In this document: positions 1 through 5,548 of the stretch, in pieces
Layout: each line of letters starts with the position of its first letter
Numbering within the stretch: the stretch's first letter is position 1
Source of the DNA: Hyphomicrobiales bacterium
GTDB lineage: Bacteria; Pseudomonadota; Alphaproteobacteria; Rhizobiales; Afifellaceae
NCBI GenBank assembly: GCA_013812985.1
Contig: JACCSN010000345.1
Coordinates: 1-5,548, forward strand
Reading direction: 5' to 3'
DNA length: 5,548 nucleotides
Made by a program: the position numbers and the translations under genes
The notes under the pieces: generated by a model
What the model saw: only the letters and a program-made list of their open reading frames with translations
The model's database searches: none
Told to the model about the DNA's origin: nothing

Positions 1-249
1 CCCCCTGGCAGGGCCGATATTCCCGGAGAGGGCTGCCTGGTTCTGCGCGGCGGCGCGCCGGCCGGCCAGGTCACCTCGCTGGGCTATTCGCCGACGCTCG
101 GTTGCCACCTCGCGCTCGCCTTCGTGCACGCCGAGGACGCAGCCGAGGGGTCGCTGGTCACGATCAAGTGCCGGAATGGCAACCTGGTCGAAGCGCCGGT
201 CGTCGGCCACGCATTTTTCGATCCCGGCAATGCGCGGCAGGAGCTCTGA
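1..249 (+). CDS. Sarcosine oxidase alpha subunit-like protein, C-terminal fragment (5' end outside window)
   Basis: The frame is open from base 1 to a TGA at 247-249 and gives the last 82 residues of a larger protein. It looks like the C-terminal barrel of the aminomethyltransferase (GcvT)-like half of heterotetrameric sarcosine oxidase alpha subunits. Visible marks are a G-x-V-T-S turn (residues 22-26), the Y-S-P-T-L-G segment (29-34) followed by L-A-L-A-F-V, and a terminal F-F-D-P-G-N-A-R stretch (72-79) like the F-Y-D-P end of SoxA. In that family the GcvT-like half binds tetrahydrofolate, which accepts the methyl-derived C1 unit released when an N-methyl amine is oxidised. The following soxG-like gene supports alpha subunit over a free-standing GcvT, which is the main alternative because both share this domain. 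The NAD- and FAD-binding half is not visible. The substrate may be a sarcosine analogue rather than sarcosine. Confidence 0.78.
   Translation, partial: PPGRADIPGEGCLVLRGGAPAGQVTSLGYSPTLGCHLALAFVHAEDAAEGSLVTIKCRNGNLVEAPVVGHAFFDPGNARQEL
239..243 (+). promoter_or_regulatory. Ribosome binding site for the soxG-like gene
   Basis: AGGAG lies inside the last codons of the soxA-like gene, 5 bases before the ATG at 249. It supports this start over the longer open frame that extends back to base 102, which would run through the upstream coding region in another frame. Confidence 0.6.
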
Positions 250-827
250 TGCGCGCATCGGAGACGCTTCGGGTGTTCCCCTTCTCTGCCGGCGGCGCGG
301 CATTCGGCACCCGCCTGCCCGGCGGAGACGTTGCCTTGCAGGATCTTAGCGACCGGCCGCGCTTCGGCTTGAAGGGCGGCGGCAGCACCGGCTGGCTGAG
401 CAGCCAGGGCGTTCCCATCCCGGCGGTGAACCGAGTAGCCACGTCTACGGGCATCCGGGTCCTGCGGCTGGGCAGGGAAGACGTTCTGCTCCTGGCAGAG
501 GGCGCCGTCAGTAAGCTTGACCCGCTTTTCGCGGCCCGGACCGCAGAAAAGGCCTCAAAGGGCTATTCCGCGTGGCGCGAGGAGGGCTGGGCCTGGATGC
601 GCCTCACCGGACAACGCGTGGAAGAGACCATGGCCCGGCTGTGTGCTCTCGACCTCCGGCCCAAGCATTTCGCCCAAGACGAGCTAGCGCAGACCCGCGT
701 CGCTGAACTCGAAGCCGTGGTCGCTCGGGTTGATGGCGGATATGACCTATTCTTCGACATCACCATGTCTGCGTTTTTCGCCCGCGCGGTTGCCGCGTTG
801 GCGGCCACATCCCCCGGGTCGAGCTGA
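249..827 (+). CDS. Sarcosine oxidase gamma subunit-like protein (SoxG family)
   Basis: This 192-residue protein is close to the usual length of SoxG, the small gamma subunit of heterotetrameric sarcosine oxidase. Family-like marks are D-L-S-D-R-P-R-F-G-L-K-G near residues 32-43, a Trp-containing W-x-W-M-R-L-T-G segment (114-121), the D-L-R-P motif (135-138) followed by F and A-Q-T-x-V-A (147-152), and D-L-F-F-D (166-170) near the end. In known enzymes this subunit is GcvT-related and structural, and it has no redox cofactor of its own. The ATG overlaps the preceding stop codon (TGATG), so translation is probably coupled to the soxA-like gene, as expected for subunits of one complex. An upstream in-frame start at 102 was rejected because its first 49 residues are an out-of-frame reading of the soxA-like gene. 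The beta and delta subunits would be expected upstream of the window. Family assignment is fairly secure, but the true substrate of the complex is unknown. Confidence 0.8.
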   Translation: MRASETLRVFPFSAGGAAFGTRLPGGDVALQDLSDRPRFGLKGGGSTGWLSSQGVPIPAVNRVATSTGIRVLRLGREDVLLLAEGAVSKLDPLFAARTAEKASKGYSAWREEGWAWMRLTGQRVEETMARLCALDLRPKHFAQDELAQTRVAELEAVVARVDGGYDLFFDITMSAFFARAVAALAATSPGSS

Positions 828-828
828 C

Positions 829-1797
829 ATGTCGAGCCCGCCGACGGTCATCCTGCACACCGATGCCCCGGCCGCGGCGCTCGCGATCCTGAACGAGACA
901 CACCCTGACCTGCGCGTGGAGAGCTGCGACACCTATGCCGCGCTGCCGGACCTGATCAATGCGACCGGCGCCCAGGTCGTTTATTCCGTGCGCTTCGACG
1001 GCACGCCGCGCTTTCCCCGGCAGGCGCTGGTTGAAAGCCGCAGCGTCCGCTGGGTGTCGGTCGGCGGCTCAGGAACAGACCATCTGCGGCCGTGGGACCC
1101 GGCGCGGGTGACGGTGACCAACGCCGCCGGCGTCGCCGCCGATATGATCGCCGAATACGTGCTCGGCGCCATGCTCGCCTTTTCCCTCGACCTGCGCGGC
1201 TTTTCCCGCCGCCAGCGGGCACGCGAGTGGAGTTTCGCCAAGGTTGAGCCGATCGGCGGGCGGACGCTGTTGATCCTCGGCCTAGGCAGGACGGGGATGG
1301 CGATCGCCGCGCGCGCCAAGGCTCTCGGCATGAGGACCTTGGGGGTCCGGGCCCGGCCGAGGCTCACCTCCGGGGTCGACGAGGTGCACGGGGCCGGCGA
1401 CCTGCCCGTCCTTTGGGCGCGCGCGGATGTCATCGTCTGCTGCGTGCCGCTGCTCGACAGCACCCGCGGCCTCGTCGGCCGATCGGCTTTCGCGGAGATG
1501 AAGCCGGGCGCAGTGCTCATCGACGTCTCGCGCGGCGGCGTGGTGGACGAGCAAGCGTTGCTCGCCGCGCTGGATTCCGGAAAGCTGAAAGGCGCGGCGC
1601 TCGATGTCTTTACGACCGAGCCGTTGCCCAAAGATCATCCGCTCTGGGCCTATGAGAACGTGATGGTCACGCCGCATTGCGCATCCGTCTACGACGGCTG
1701 GGACGTGAAGTCGGTTCGAATGTTCGCGGAGAACCTCGCTCGTTACCGGCGCGGCGAGCCGCTCCACAATGTGGTTAGCCCCGAGCGCGGCTACTAA
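829..1797 (+). CDS. D-2-hydroxyacid dehydrogenase (glyoxylate/hydroxypyruvate reductase-like)
   Basis: This 322-residue protein has the full length and architecture of D-isomer 2-hydroxyacid dehydrogenases, cytosolic enzymes that interconvert 2-keto acids and D-2-hydroxy acids with NAD(P)H. The Rossmann motif G-L-G-R-T-G is at residues 151-156. The catalytic Arg is R235 in S-R-G-G-V-V-D-E, the Glu is E264 in F-T-T-E-P-L-P, and the catalytic His is H283 in T-P-H-C-A-S. At the end of the second beta strand, where NAD-dependent members carry Asp, this protein has R174 and R176 (G-V-R-A-R-P-R), which suggests a preference for NADP(H). The chosen ATG lies one base after the soxG-like stop. The frame extends back to 730, but that stretch overlaps soxG-like coding sequence and does not resemble the family. 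No clear Shine-Dalgarno is seen before 829, so translation probably depends on coupling. The role may be reduction or oxidation of glyoxylate, hydroxypyruvate or another keto acid made by the pathway. The substrate is not predictable. Confidence 0.93.
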   Translation: MSSPPTVILHTDAPAAALAILNETHPDLRVESCDTYAALPDLINATGAQVVYSVRFDGTPRFPRQALVESRSVRWVSVGGSGTDHLRPWDPARVTVTNAAGVAADMIAEYVLGAMLAFSLDLRGFSRRQRAREWSFAKVEPIGGRTLLILGLGRTGMAIAARAKALGMRTLGVRARPRLTSGVDEVHGAGDLPVLWARADVIVCCVPLLDSTRGLVGRSAFAEMKPGAVLIDVSRGGVVDEQALLAALDSGKLKGAALDVFTTEPLPKDHPLWAYENVMVTPHCASVYDGWDVKSVRMFAENLARYRRGEPLHNVVSPERGY

Positions 1798-1800
1798 GGC

Positions 1801-1806
1801 AGGAGG
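1801..1806 (+). promoter_or_regulatory. Strong ribosome binding site for the mttB-family gene
   Basis: AGGAGG, continuing as AGGAGGAGG, lies 9 bases before the ATG at 1816 in the 18-base gap after the dehydrogenase stop. It is the best Shine-Dalgarno in the window. It suggests that the methyltransferase is translated independently and strongly, whereas the genes before it appear coupled. Confidence 0.8.
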
Positions 1807-1815
1807 AGGCGCCCA

Positions 1816-3354
1816 ATGACGCAGCATGTTCGCACTGGCGGTCGGAGGTCGAGGGCCGCACGCAATGGCAGCGGCATCCCGCAGCTACCCTGGCAGCGCG
1901 TGGTGAACCCTTACGCGCCCATGCAGCTCCTCGATGAGGAGAAGATGGAGGCGCTGCACCGGACCTCGATCCGCATCCTTTCGGAGCTCGGGATCCGCGT
2001 CATGGGCGACCGGGTCATGGCCATTTTCGAGTCTGCCGGCGCTATCGTGGATCGCGCCGAGCAGCTCATCCGCATCGACGAGAGCCTCGTGAACGAGGCG
2101 CTGAAGAGCGCACCCTCCTCATTCACCCTCACTGGGCGCAACGCCGCCAAGGAACTCCTTCTCGGCGACGGGGCCATCGCGTTCGGCCTCGTGGCCGGTC
2201 CGCCGAACGTGCATGACCGGATCAACGGCCGCCGGCCGGGCAATCTCCCCGACTACGAGAACTTCATCCGCCTGGCGCACCACTTCAATGCCATTCACAT
2301 CATCGGCAACCAAGTCGTTGCCCCGATGGAGCTGCCAGCCAATTCTCGCCACCTTGACACCTACCGGGCTAATGTGTCGCTGAGCGACCTCAGCTTCCAC
2401 TGCACGGCTATCGGCCGCGGCCGGGCGATGGACGGCATCAACATGATGGCGATCGCCCGCGGCATGACCGTGGACCAGATGCGCGCCTCGCCGGGCGTCA
2501 CCACCATTATCTCCGTCAACTCGCCGCGGCTGTTCGACGATGCAATGGCCGACGGGCTGATCGCCATGGCCGAGCATAGCCAGCCCGTCACTGTCACCCC
2601 GTTCACCCTGATGGGCGCGATGACGCCGGTAACGCTTGCCGCCGCACTTGCGCAGCAGAATGCCGAAGCCCTGTTCGGGATCGTACTGACACAGCTCGTC
2701 AATCCCGGCACGCCGGCGATGTACGGCGCCTTCACCTCCAATGTCGACATGCGCTCCGGGGCCCCAGCCTTCGGGACGCCGGAAAACGCCAAGGCCAACA
2801 TTGTGGCGGGGCAGCTGGCGAGGCGCTACCGCTTGCCCTACCGAACCTCAAACGCCAACGCCTCTAACGTCGTCGACCTCCAGGCGGCCTATGAGACCGA
2901 GATGGCGACCTGGGGCGCTGTGCTGGGCGGGGCCAACCTGATCTATCACGCCGCCGGCTGGCTGGAGGGCGGGCTCACGGCGTCTTACGAGAAACTCGTG
3001 CTCGACGTGGAGATCCTCCAGAACATGATGGAGTTCCTCCGACCGCTGCCCTTCGAGGAGGACGATCTCGGCTTCGAGGCGATCAAGGCGGTTCCGACAG
3101 GCGGGCACTTCTTCGGTTCAGAACACACGATCGCCCGTTATGAGACCGCCTTCTACCGGCCGATGCTGTCCAATTGGCAGAATTACGGCGCGTGGCACGA
3201 CGCCGGCGGGCACGACGCGCTGGAGCGGGCGACCGTGCTCTGGCAGCAGGCGCTGCGGGACTACGAGGAGCCGGCGATGGATCCATCGATACGCGAGGAG
3301 CTGGACGCTTATGTCGCGCGCCGGCGGGAGGAGATCGGTGCGGGGGAGCCGTGA
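1816..3354 (+). CDS. MttB-family methyltransferase, non-pyrrolysine type
   Basis: This 512-residue protein is about the length of trimethylamine methyltransferase (MttB) family members. Founding archaeal MttB uses pyrrolysine to demethylate trimethylamine onto a corrinoid protein. Non-pyrrolysine relatives such as MtgB, MtpB and MtcB demethylate glycine betaine, proline betaine and carnitine. Here the frame is continuous with sense codons and has no in-frame amber, so it belongs to the non-pyrrolysine group. An Arg-rich N-terminus (residues 1-17) precedes the typical opening M-E-A-L-H-R-T-S-I-R-I-L-S-E-L-G-I (44-60). The core has G-A-N-L-I-Y-H-A-A-G-W-L-E-G-G-L (372-387), and the C-terminus has G-G-H-F-F-G-S-E-H-T (429-438) and a terminal helix ending in A-R-R-R-E-E. 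No membrane segment or signal peptide is seen. It is the last gene of the plus-strand operon. No corrinoid protein or reactivase gene is in the window. A quaternary amine or betaine is the likely methyl donor, but the exact substrate is unknown. Confidence 0.93.
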   Translation: MTQHVRTGGRRSRAARNGSGIPQLPWQRVVNPYAPMQLLDEEKMEALHRTSIRILSELGIRVMGDRVMAIFESAGAIVDRAEQLIRIDESLVNEALKSAPSSFTLTGRNAAKELLLGDGAIAFGLVAGPPNVHDRINGRRPGNLPDYENFIRLAHHFNAIHIIGNQVVAPMELPANSRHLDTYRANVSLSDLSFHCTAIGRGRAMDGINMMAIARGMTVDQMRASPGVTTIISVNSPRLFDDAMADGLIAMAEHSQPVTVTPFTLMGAMTPVTLAAALAQQNAEALFGIVLTQLVNPGTPAMYGAFTSNVDMRSGAPAFGTPENAKANIVAGQLARRYRLPYRTSNANASNVVDLQAAYETEMATWGAVLGGANLIYHAAGWLEGGLTASYEKLVLDVEILQNMMEFLRPLPFEEDDLGFEAIKAVPTGGHFFGSEHTIARYETAFYRPMLSNWQNYGAWHDAGGHDALERATVLWQQALRDYEEPAMDPSIREELDAYVARRREEIGAGEP

Positions 3355-3373
3355 GGGCGGACTGGCCTCAGAT

Positions 3374-4147
3374 TCAACCTGCCATCCAGCCGCCATCGAC
3401 CATCAGGTTGATTCCAGTGACGTAGGAGGCCATGTCGCTGGCTAGGAACGCGGCAGACCCGGCCACATCGTCCGGCGCGCCGAGCCGGGGCCAGGGCGTG
3501 CGGCGGCAAGCGTAATCGAGAGCTTCGGGGTCGTTGGCGACACCCGGCTTGCCGGTGATGATCTTGCCCGGTGCCACGGCGTTGCAGACGATCCCGTCGC
3601 AAGCATGATCGACCGCAATCTGCCGTGTCATCTGGACAATGGCGCCCTTGCTCACCCCGTAAGGGAAGTCGCCCGGACAGGCCACCATGCCGTGCTGCGA
3701 CGAGATGTTGATGATGCGGCCGCGGATGTCGTTGACCGGCTCCTGCGTCCGCATCTGCATCACCGCGCGTTTGCAGCAGAAGAAGAAGCCGGTGAGGTTG
3801 ACCGCGATCACCCGGTTCCACTGTTCGGGCGAGGTATGGAGCAGGTCCGTGCTCGTATAGATCGCGGCGTTGTTGACCAGCACGTCGAGGCGCCCGAAAC
3901 GGTCGACGGTCACCGCGAAAAGCCTTTCGACGCTGTCCCAAGCAGCGATGTCGGTGGTCACATGCAGCGCGCGGCCACCCTCTGCTCCGATAAGGTCCAG
4001 CGTAGTGCGGCCGCCCTCGATCGGAAGCTCGACGATGTCGGCCAGCACAATCGCCGCGCCTTCGCGGGCGAAGCGGAGTGCGATGGCGCGGCCGATCCCC
4101 GAACTCGCCCCGGTCACGATCGCAACTTTCCCGTCCAGCAGCGCCAT
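3374..4147 (-). CDS. Short-chain dehydrogenase/reductase (classical SDR)
   Basis: This 257-residue protein is a complete classical SDR, a cytosolic NAD(P)-dependent oxidoreductase acting on alcohol or keto groups. The cofactor motif T-G-A-S-S-G-I-G is at residues 12-19. D37 after the second strand favours NAD(H), and D66 and N-N-A-A (92-95) are in place. The catalytic set is N117, S150, Y163 and K167, with the usual 13-residue Ser-to-Tyr and four-residue Tyr-to-Lys spacing. The P-G motif is at 193-194, and the C-terminus ends in a typical D-G-G-W. It is rich in Cys for a cytosolic SDR (C124, C125, C157, C183, C188, C214). The ATG is preceded by TAGGAG, and the gene starts only 8 bases after the amidohydrolase stop, so the two are surely co-transcribed. 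The motifs do not reveal the substrate. An alcohol or hydroxy acid in the same catabolic route is the contextual guess. It converges on the mttB-family gene. Confidence 0.96.
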   Translation of the reverse strand: MALLDGKVAIVTGASSGIGRAIALRFAREGAAIVLADIVELPIEGGRTTLDLIGAEGGRALHVTTDIAAWDSVERLFAVTVDRFGRLDVLVNNAAIYTSTDLLHTSPEQWNRVIAVNLTGFFFCCKRAVMQMRTQEPVNDIRGRIINISSQHGMVACPGDFPYGVSKGAIVQMTRQIAVDHACDGIVCNAVAPGKIITGKPGVANDPEALDYACRRTPWPRLGAPDDVAGSAAFLASDMASYVTGINLMVDGGWMAG

Positions 4148-4152
4148 GGATT

Positions 4153-4158
4153 CTCCTA
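4153..4158 (-). promoter_or_regulatory. Ribosome binding site of the SDR gene, overlapping the upstream stop codon
   Basis: On the minus strand TAGGAG lies 5 bases before the SDR ATG, and its TAG is the stop codon of the amidohydrolase gene. Ribosomes ending one gene therefore sit on the start signal of the next, which favours coupled translation and supports the SDR start at 4147. Confidence 0.75.
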
Positions 4159-5490
4159 CGTTTCTCGGCGCAGGACTCGTCCGCCGGCCCTGCCCGTCAG
4201 CACGCCGACGCGCACGATCTCCTGCCCGTGAAGGAAAACGCGCGAAAGCCGGGCGTTAACCCGCCAACCGTCGAAGGGCGTGGTAACGGCGCGCGAAACC
4301 TGCTCGGCGGCCGAGATCCGGCTGGGGCGCCGGGGATCGAGGACAAGAATATCGGCGTCATAGCCGGGGGCGATCTTGCCTTTGCTGCCCCCCAAGCCAA
4401 ATCGGCGGGCCGGGTTCTCGGCGCACATGCGAGCGATGTCGCGGAACTCGATCAGCCCCTCATCGGCGAGCTTCAGCATCACGAAGAGCAGCGTCTGCAA
4501 GCCGGGCATCCCGCCTGGGATGTCGGCGAAAGCCCGATAAGAAGCCGCCTTCTCAGCCGGGCTATGAGGCGCATGGTCAGTGGCCACGATGTCGATAAGA
4601 CCGCCGCGCAACGCGTTCCGCAAGGCTTGCACGTCGGCTGGGGCGCGGAACGGCGGCGAGGCTTTCAGTTCCGCGCCCCGGTGCTCGTACTCCTCGGCGG
4701 TGAAGAAGAGGTTCTGCGGCGTCGTCTCGATGCTGGCATCGGCCATGCCGCGAAGGCGACCCCAGGTCTCCAGCCCAAGCGCCGAGTTGGTCTGCCGGAT
4801 GTGGATGCGGGCGCCGGTAGCGGCCCCGGCCAGCATCGCGCGCGCAATCCCGCCGGCTTCGGCCAGCGGTGGGCGGCTCGCCAGGAAGGCCCCGACATCG
4901 CGGCCATCGTGTCGCGCGATGCTGCCGAGGAGGATGGATTGGTCTCCCGGAGAGACGCCGACAAGGGTGTCGGTCTTCACCAGGTGCAGGAGCGCGGTGG
5001 TGACAGCATCCAGCGTGGGAAACAGGAAGCGGTTTGCCACGTCGGCAGTGAAGAGCTCGAATGACACGGGCGCGTGGGTCCGCAGGCCCGGGACAAGACC
5101 GAGGTCGCTACTAACTACCGCCTGGAATCCCACATCGACATGTACGCGGCCCTCCGCCAACGCTATTTTTGCGGCGAGGTCCTCTCCTGTCGCCGTCCAG
5201 GGCTCGTCCGTCGGCATGTCGAGCACCGTAGTCACCCCGCCAAGTGCGGCGGCGTGCGTGCCGGACTCGAAATCCTCCTTGTGGGTCAGCCCCGGCTCGC
5301 GCAGATGAGCGTGCGCATCGACAAGCCCGGGCATGAGAAAAGAGTTGGCGGCGTCCACCAGAATTTGCGCCTCGCCCGCTTCGGTTGGCGAGAGCAGCGC
5401 AACCACCCGGCCCCCGTGAATCGCGACATCGCAGCATTGGGCGCCATCGGCGCTGATGACGGTGCCGCCGACGATCCGGGTCTCAAACAA
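4156..5490 (-). CDS. Dihydroorotase/allantoinase-like cyclic amidohydrolase with altered metal site
   Basis: This 444-residue protein has the amidohydrolase fold shared by dihydroorotase, allantoinase and hydantoinase, which hydrolyse cyclic amides. The N-terminal beta-sandwich strand and G-L-V-D-A-H-A-H-L-R-E-P-G (residues 55-67) give the HxH metal pair H60/H62. A-S-P-P-F-R (277-282), the catalytic Asp D305 in A-T-D-H-A-P-H, and G-G-M-P-G-L-Q-T-L (326-334) are family-like, and the C-terminal G-K-I-A-P-G-Y-D-A-D-I (371-381) is classic. By hand alignment to E. coli AllB, the carboxylated Lys (in G-F-K-C-F) is E145 (S-F-E-L-F), the His of H-C-E-N falls on S180-P181, and the His of H-V-S-S is Q233 (I-R-Q-T-N-S). 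P-H-Y is P-Q-N. The protein is therefore unlikely to be a genuine dihydroorotase or allantoinase with a standard binuclear centre. The start is TTG at 5488-5490, the only start codon between an in-frame stop at 5506-5508 and the conserved N-terminus. No strong Shine-Dalgarno is visible. The substrate is unknown. Confidence 0.88.
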   Translation of the reverse strand: MFETRIVGGTVISADGAQCCDVAIHGGRVVALLSPTEAGEAQILVDAANSFLMPGLVDAHAHLREPGLTHKEDFESGTHAAALGGVTTVLDMPTDEPWTATGEDLAAKIALAEGRVHVDVGFQAVVSSDLGLVPGLRTHAPVSFELFTADVANRFLFPTLDAVTTALLHLVKTDTLVGVSPGDQSILLGSIARHDGRDVGAFLASRPPLAEAGGIARAMLAGAATGARIHIRQTNSALGLETWGRLRGMADASIETTPQNLFFTAEEYEHRGAELKASPPFRAPADVQALRNALRGGLIDIVATDHAPHSPAEKAASYRAFADIPGGMPGLQTLLFVMLKLADEGLIEFRDIARMCAENPARRFGLGGSKGKIAPGYDADILVLDPRRPSRISAAEQVSRAVTTPFDGWRVNARLSRVFLHGQEIVRVGVLTGRAGGRVLRRET

Positions 5491-5505
5491 GGCCGCGACC
5501 CGTCG

Positions 5506-5548
5506 TCAGCCGCCCTCGGCGAAACTTGCGTGGTGGTCAAGCCAGTAC
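5506..5548 (-). CDS. Possible 3' tail of an unidentified upstream gene (partial)
   Basis: On the minus strand a frame enters from the window edge and ends at a TGA at 5506-5508, reading Y-W-L-D-H-H-A-S-F-A-E-G-G. The stop is 15 bases before the TTG start of the amidohydrolase, which would fit a third gene of the same operon. The evidence is weak: 13 codons can be open by chance in GC-rich DNA, and I do not recognise the family. Adjacent sequence outside the window would settle it. Confidence 0.33.
   Translation of the reverse strand, partial: YWLDHHASFAEGG

Noticed and set aside
52..68. GC-rich palindromic run (GGCGCGCCGGCCGGCC-like) as a structural or regulatory site
   Set aside because: It encodes Arg-Gly-Gly-Ala-Pro-Ala-Gly in the soxA-like frame and is explained by GC-rich codon use.
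102..248. Extended N-terminus for the soxG-like protein
   Set aside because: The added 49 residues are an out-of-frame reading of the soxA-like tail. A ribosome binding site and the TGATG overlap support 249.
730..828. Extended N-terminus for the 2-hydroxyacid dehydrogenase
   Set aside because: It would overlap soxG-like coding sequence by about 100 bases and does not look like the family. The ATG at 829 sits right after the preceding stop.
981..1827. Minus-strand open frames (216 and 181 codons) opposite the 2-hydroxyacid dehydrogenase
   Set aside because: Both lie under a dehydrogenase with all catalytic motifs intact. Their Arg/Ser/Pro-rich products look like complement translation.
3352..3370. 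Inverted repeat TGAGG/CCTCA between the convergent stop codons as a bidirectional terminator
   Set aside because: The stem is only 5 bases with a 9-base loop, includes a stop codon and has no following T-run on either strand. It is no better than chance in GC-rich DNA.
4078..5064. Long plus-strand open frame (328 codons) opposite the amidohydrolase
   Set aside because: It is antisense to a gene with clear family motifs, its translation is low-complexity and Arg/Gly/Ala-rich with no recognisable domain, and such shadows are expected in GC-rich coding DNA.
5286..5540. Minus-strand 84-codon frame overlapping the start of the amidohydrolase
   Set aside because: It overlaps the conserved N-terminus of the amidohydrolase in another frame, begins with TTG and shows no domain.

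Overview
The window is dense, GC-rich bacterial coding DNA. GC-rich codons, an N-terminally arginine-rich MttB-family protein and a sarcosine-oxidase-type operon suggest an alphaproteobacterium, perhaps of the Hyphomicrobiales/Rhizobiales. That placement is an inference from style, as no marker gene is present. There is almost no intergenic DNA, and I found no RNA gene, insertion sequence, CRISPR array or long repeat.

Layout. The plus strand (1-3354) carries four genes in close series: the 3' end of a sarcosine oxidase alpha-subunit-like gene (soxA-like, cut by the window edge), a gamma-subunit-like gene (soxG-like, overlapping it by one base), a D-2-hydroxyacid dehydrogenase, and a non-pyrrolysine MttB-family methyltransferase behind a strong ribosome binding site. 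The minus strand (5548-3374) carries the mirror operon. It begins with a possible 3' tail of an unidentified gene at the right edge, followed by a dihydroorotase/allantoinase-like cyclic amidohydrolase with a TTG start and then an SDR oxidoreductase. The two operons converge, with only 19 bases between their stop codons.

Functional reading. MttB-family proteins demethylate quaternary amines and betaines. Heterotetrameric sarcosine oxidases oxidatively remove N-methyl groups from secondary amino acids and pass the C1 unit to tetrahydrofolate. A cyclic amidohydrolase would open a lactam, imide or hydantoin-like ring. The two dehydrogenases could handle hydroxy or keto acids and alcohols. Together they look like a catabolic locus for an N-methylated, possibly cyclic, nitrogen compound. 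The substrate cannot be read from the sequence.

The most unusual item is the amidohydrolase. It keeps the HxH pair and the catalytic Asp of its superfamily. By hand alignment, however, Glu stands in place of the carboxylated bridging Lys, and Ser/Pro and Gln stand in place of the two beta-metal histidines. It may be a mononuclear or otherwise divergent subfamily rather than a dihydroorotase or allantoinase.
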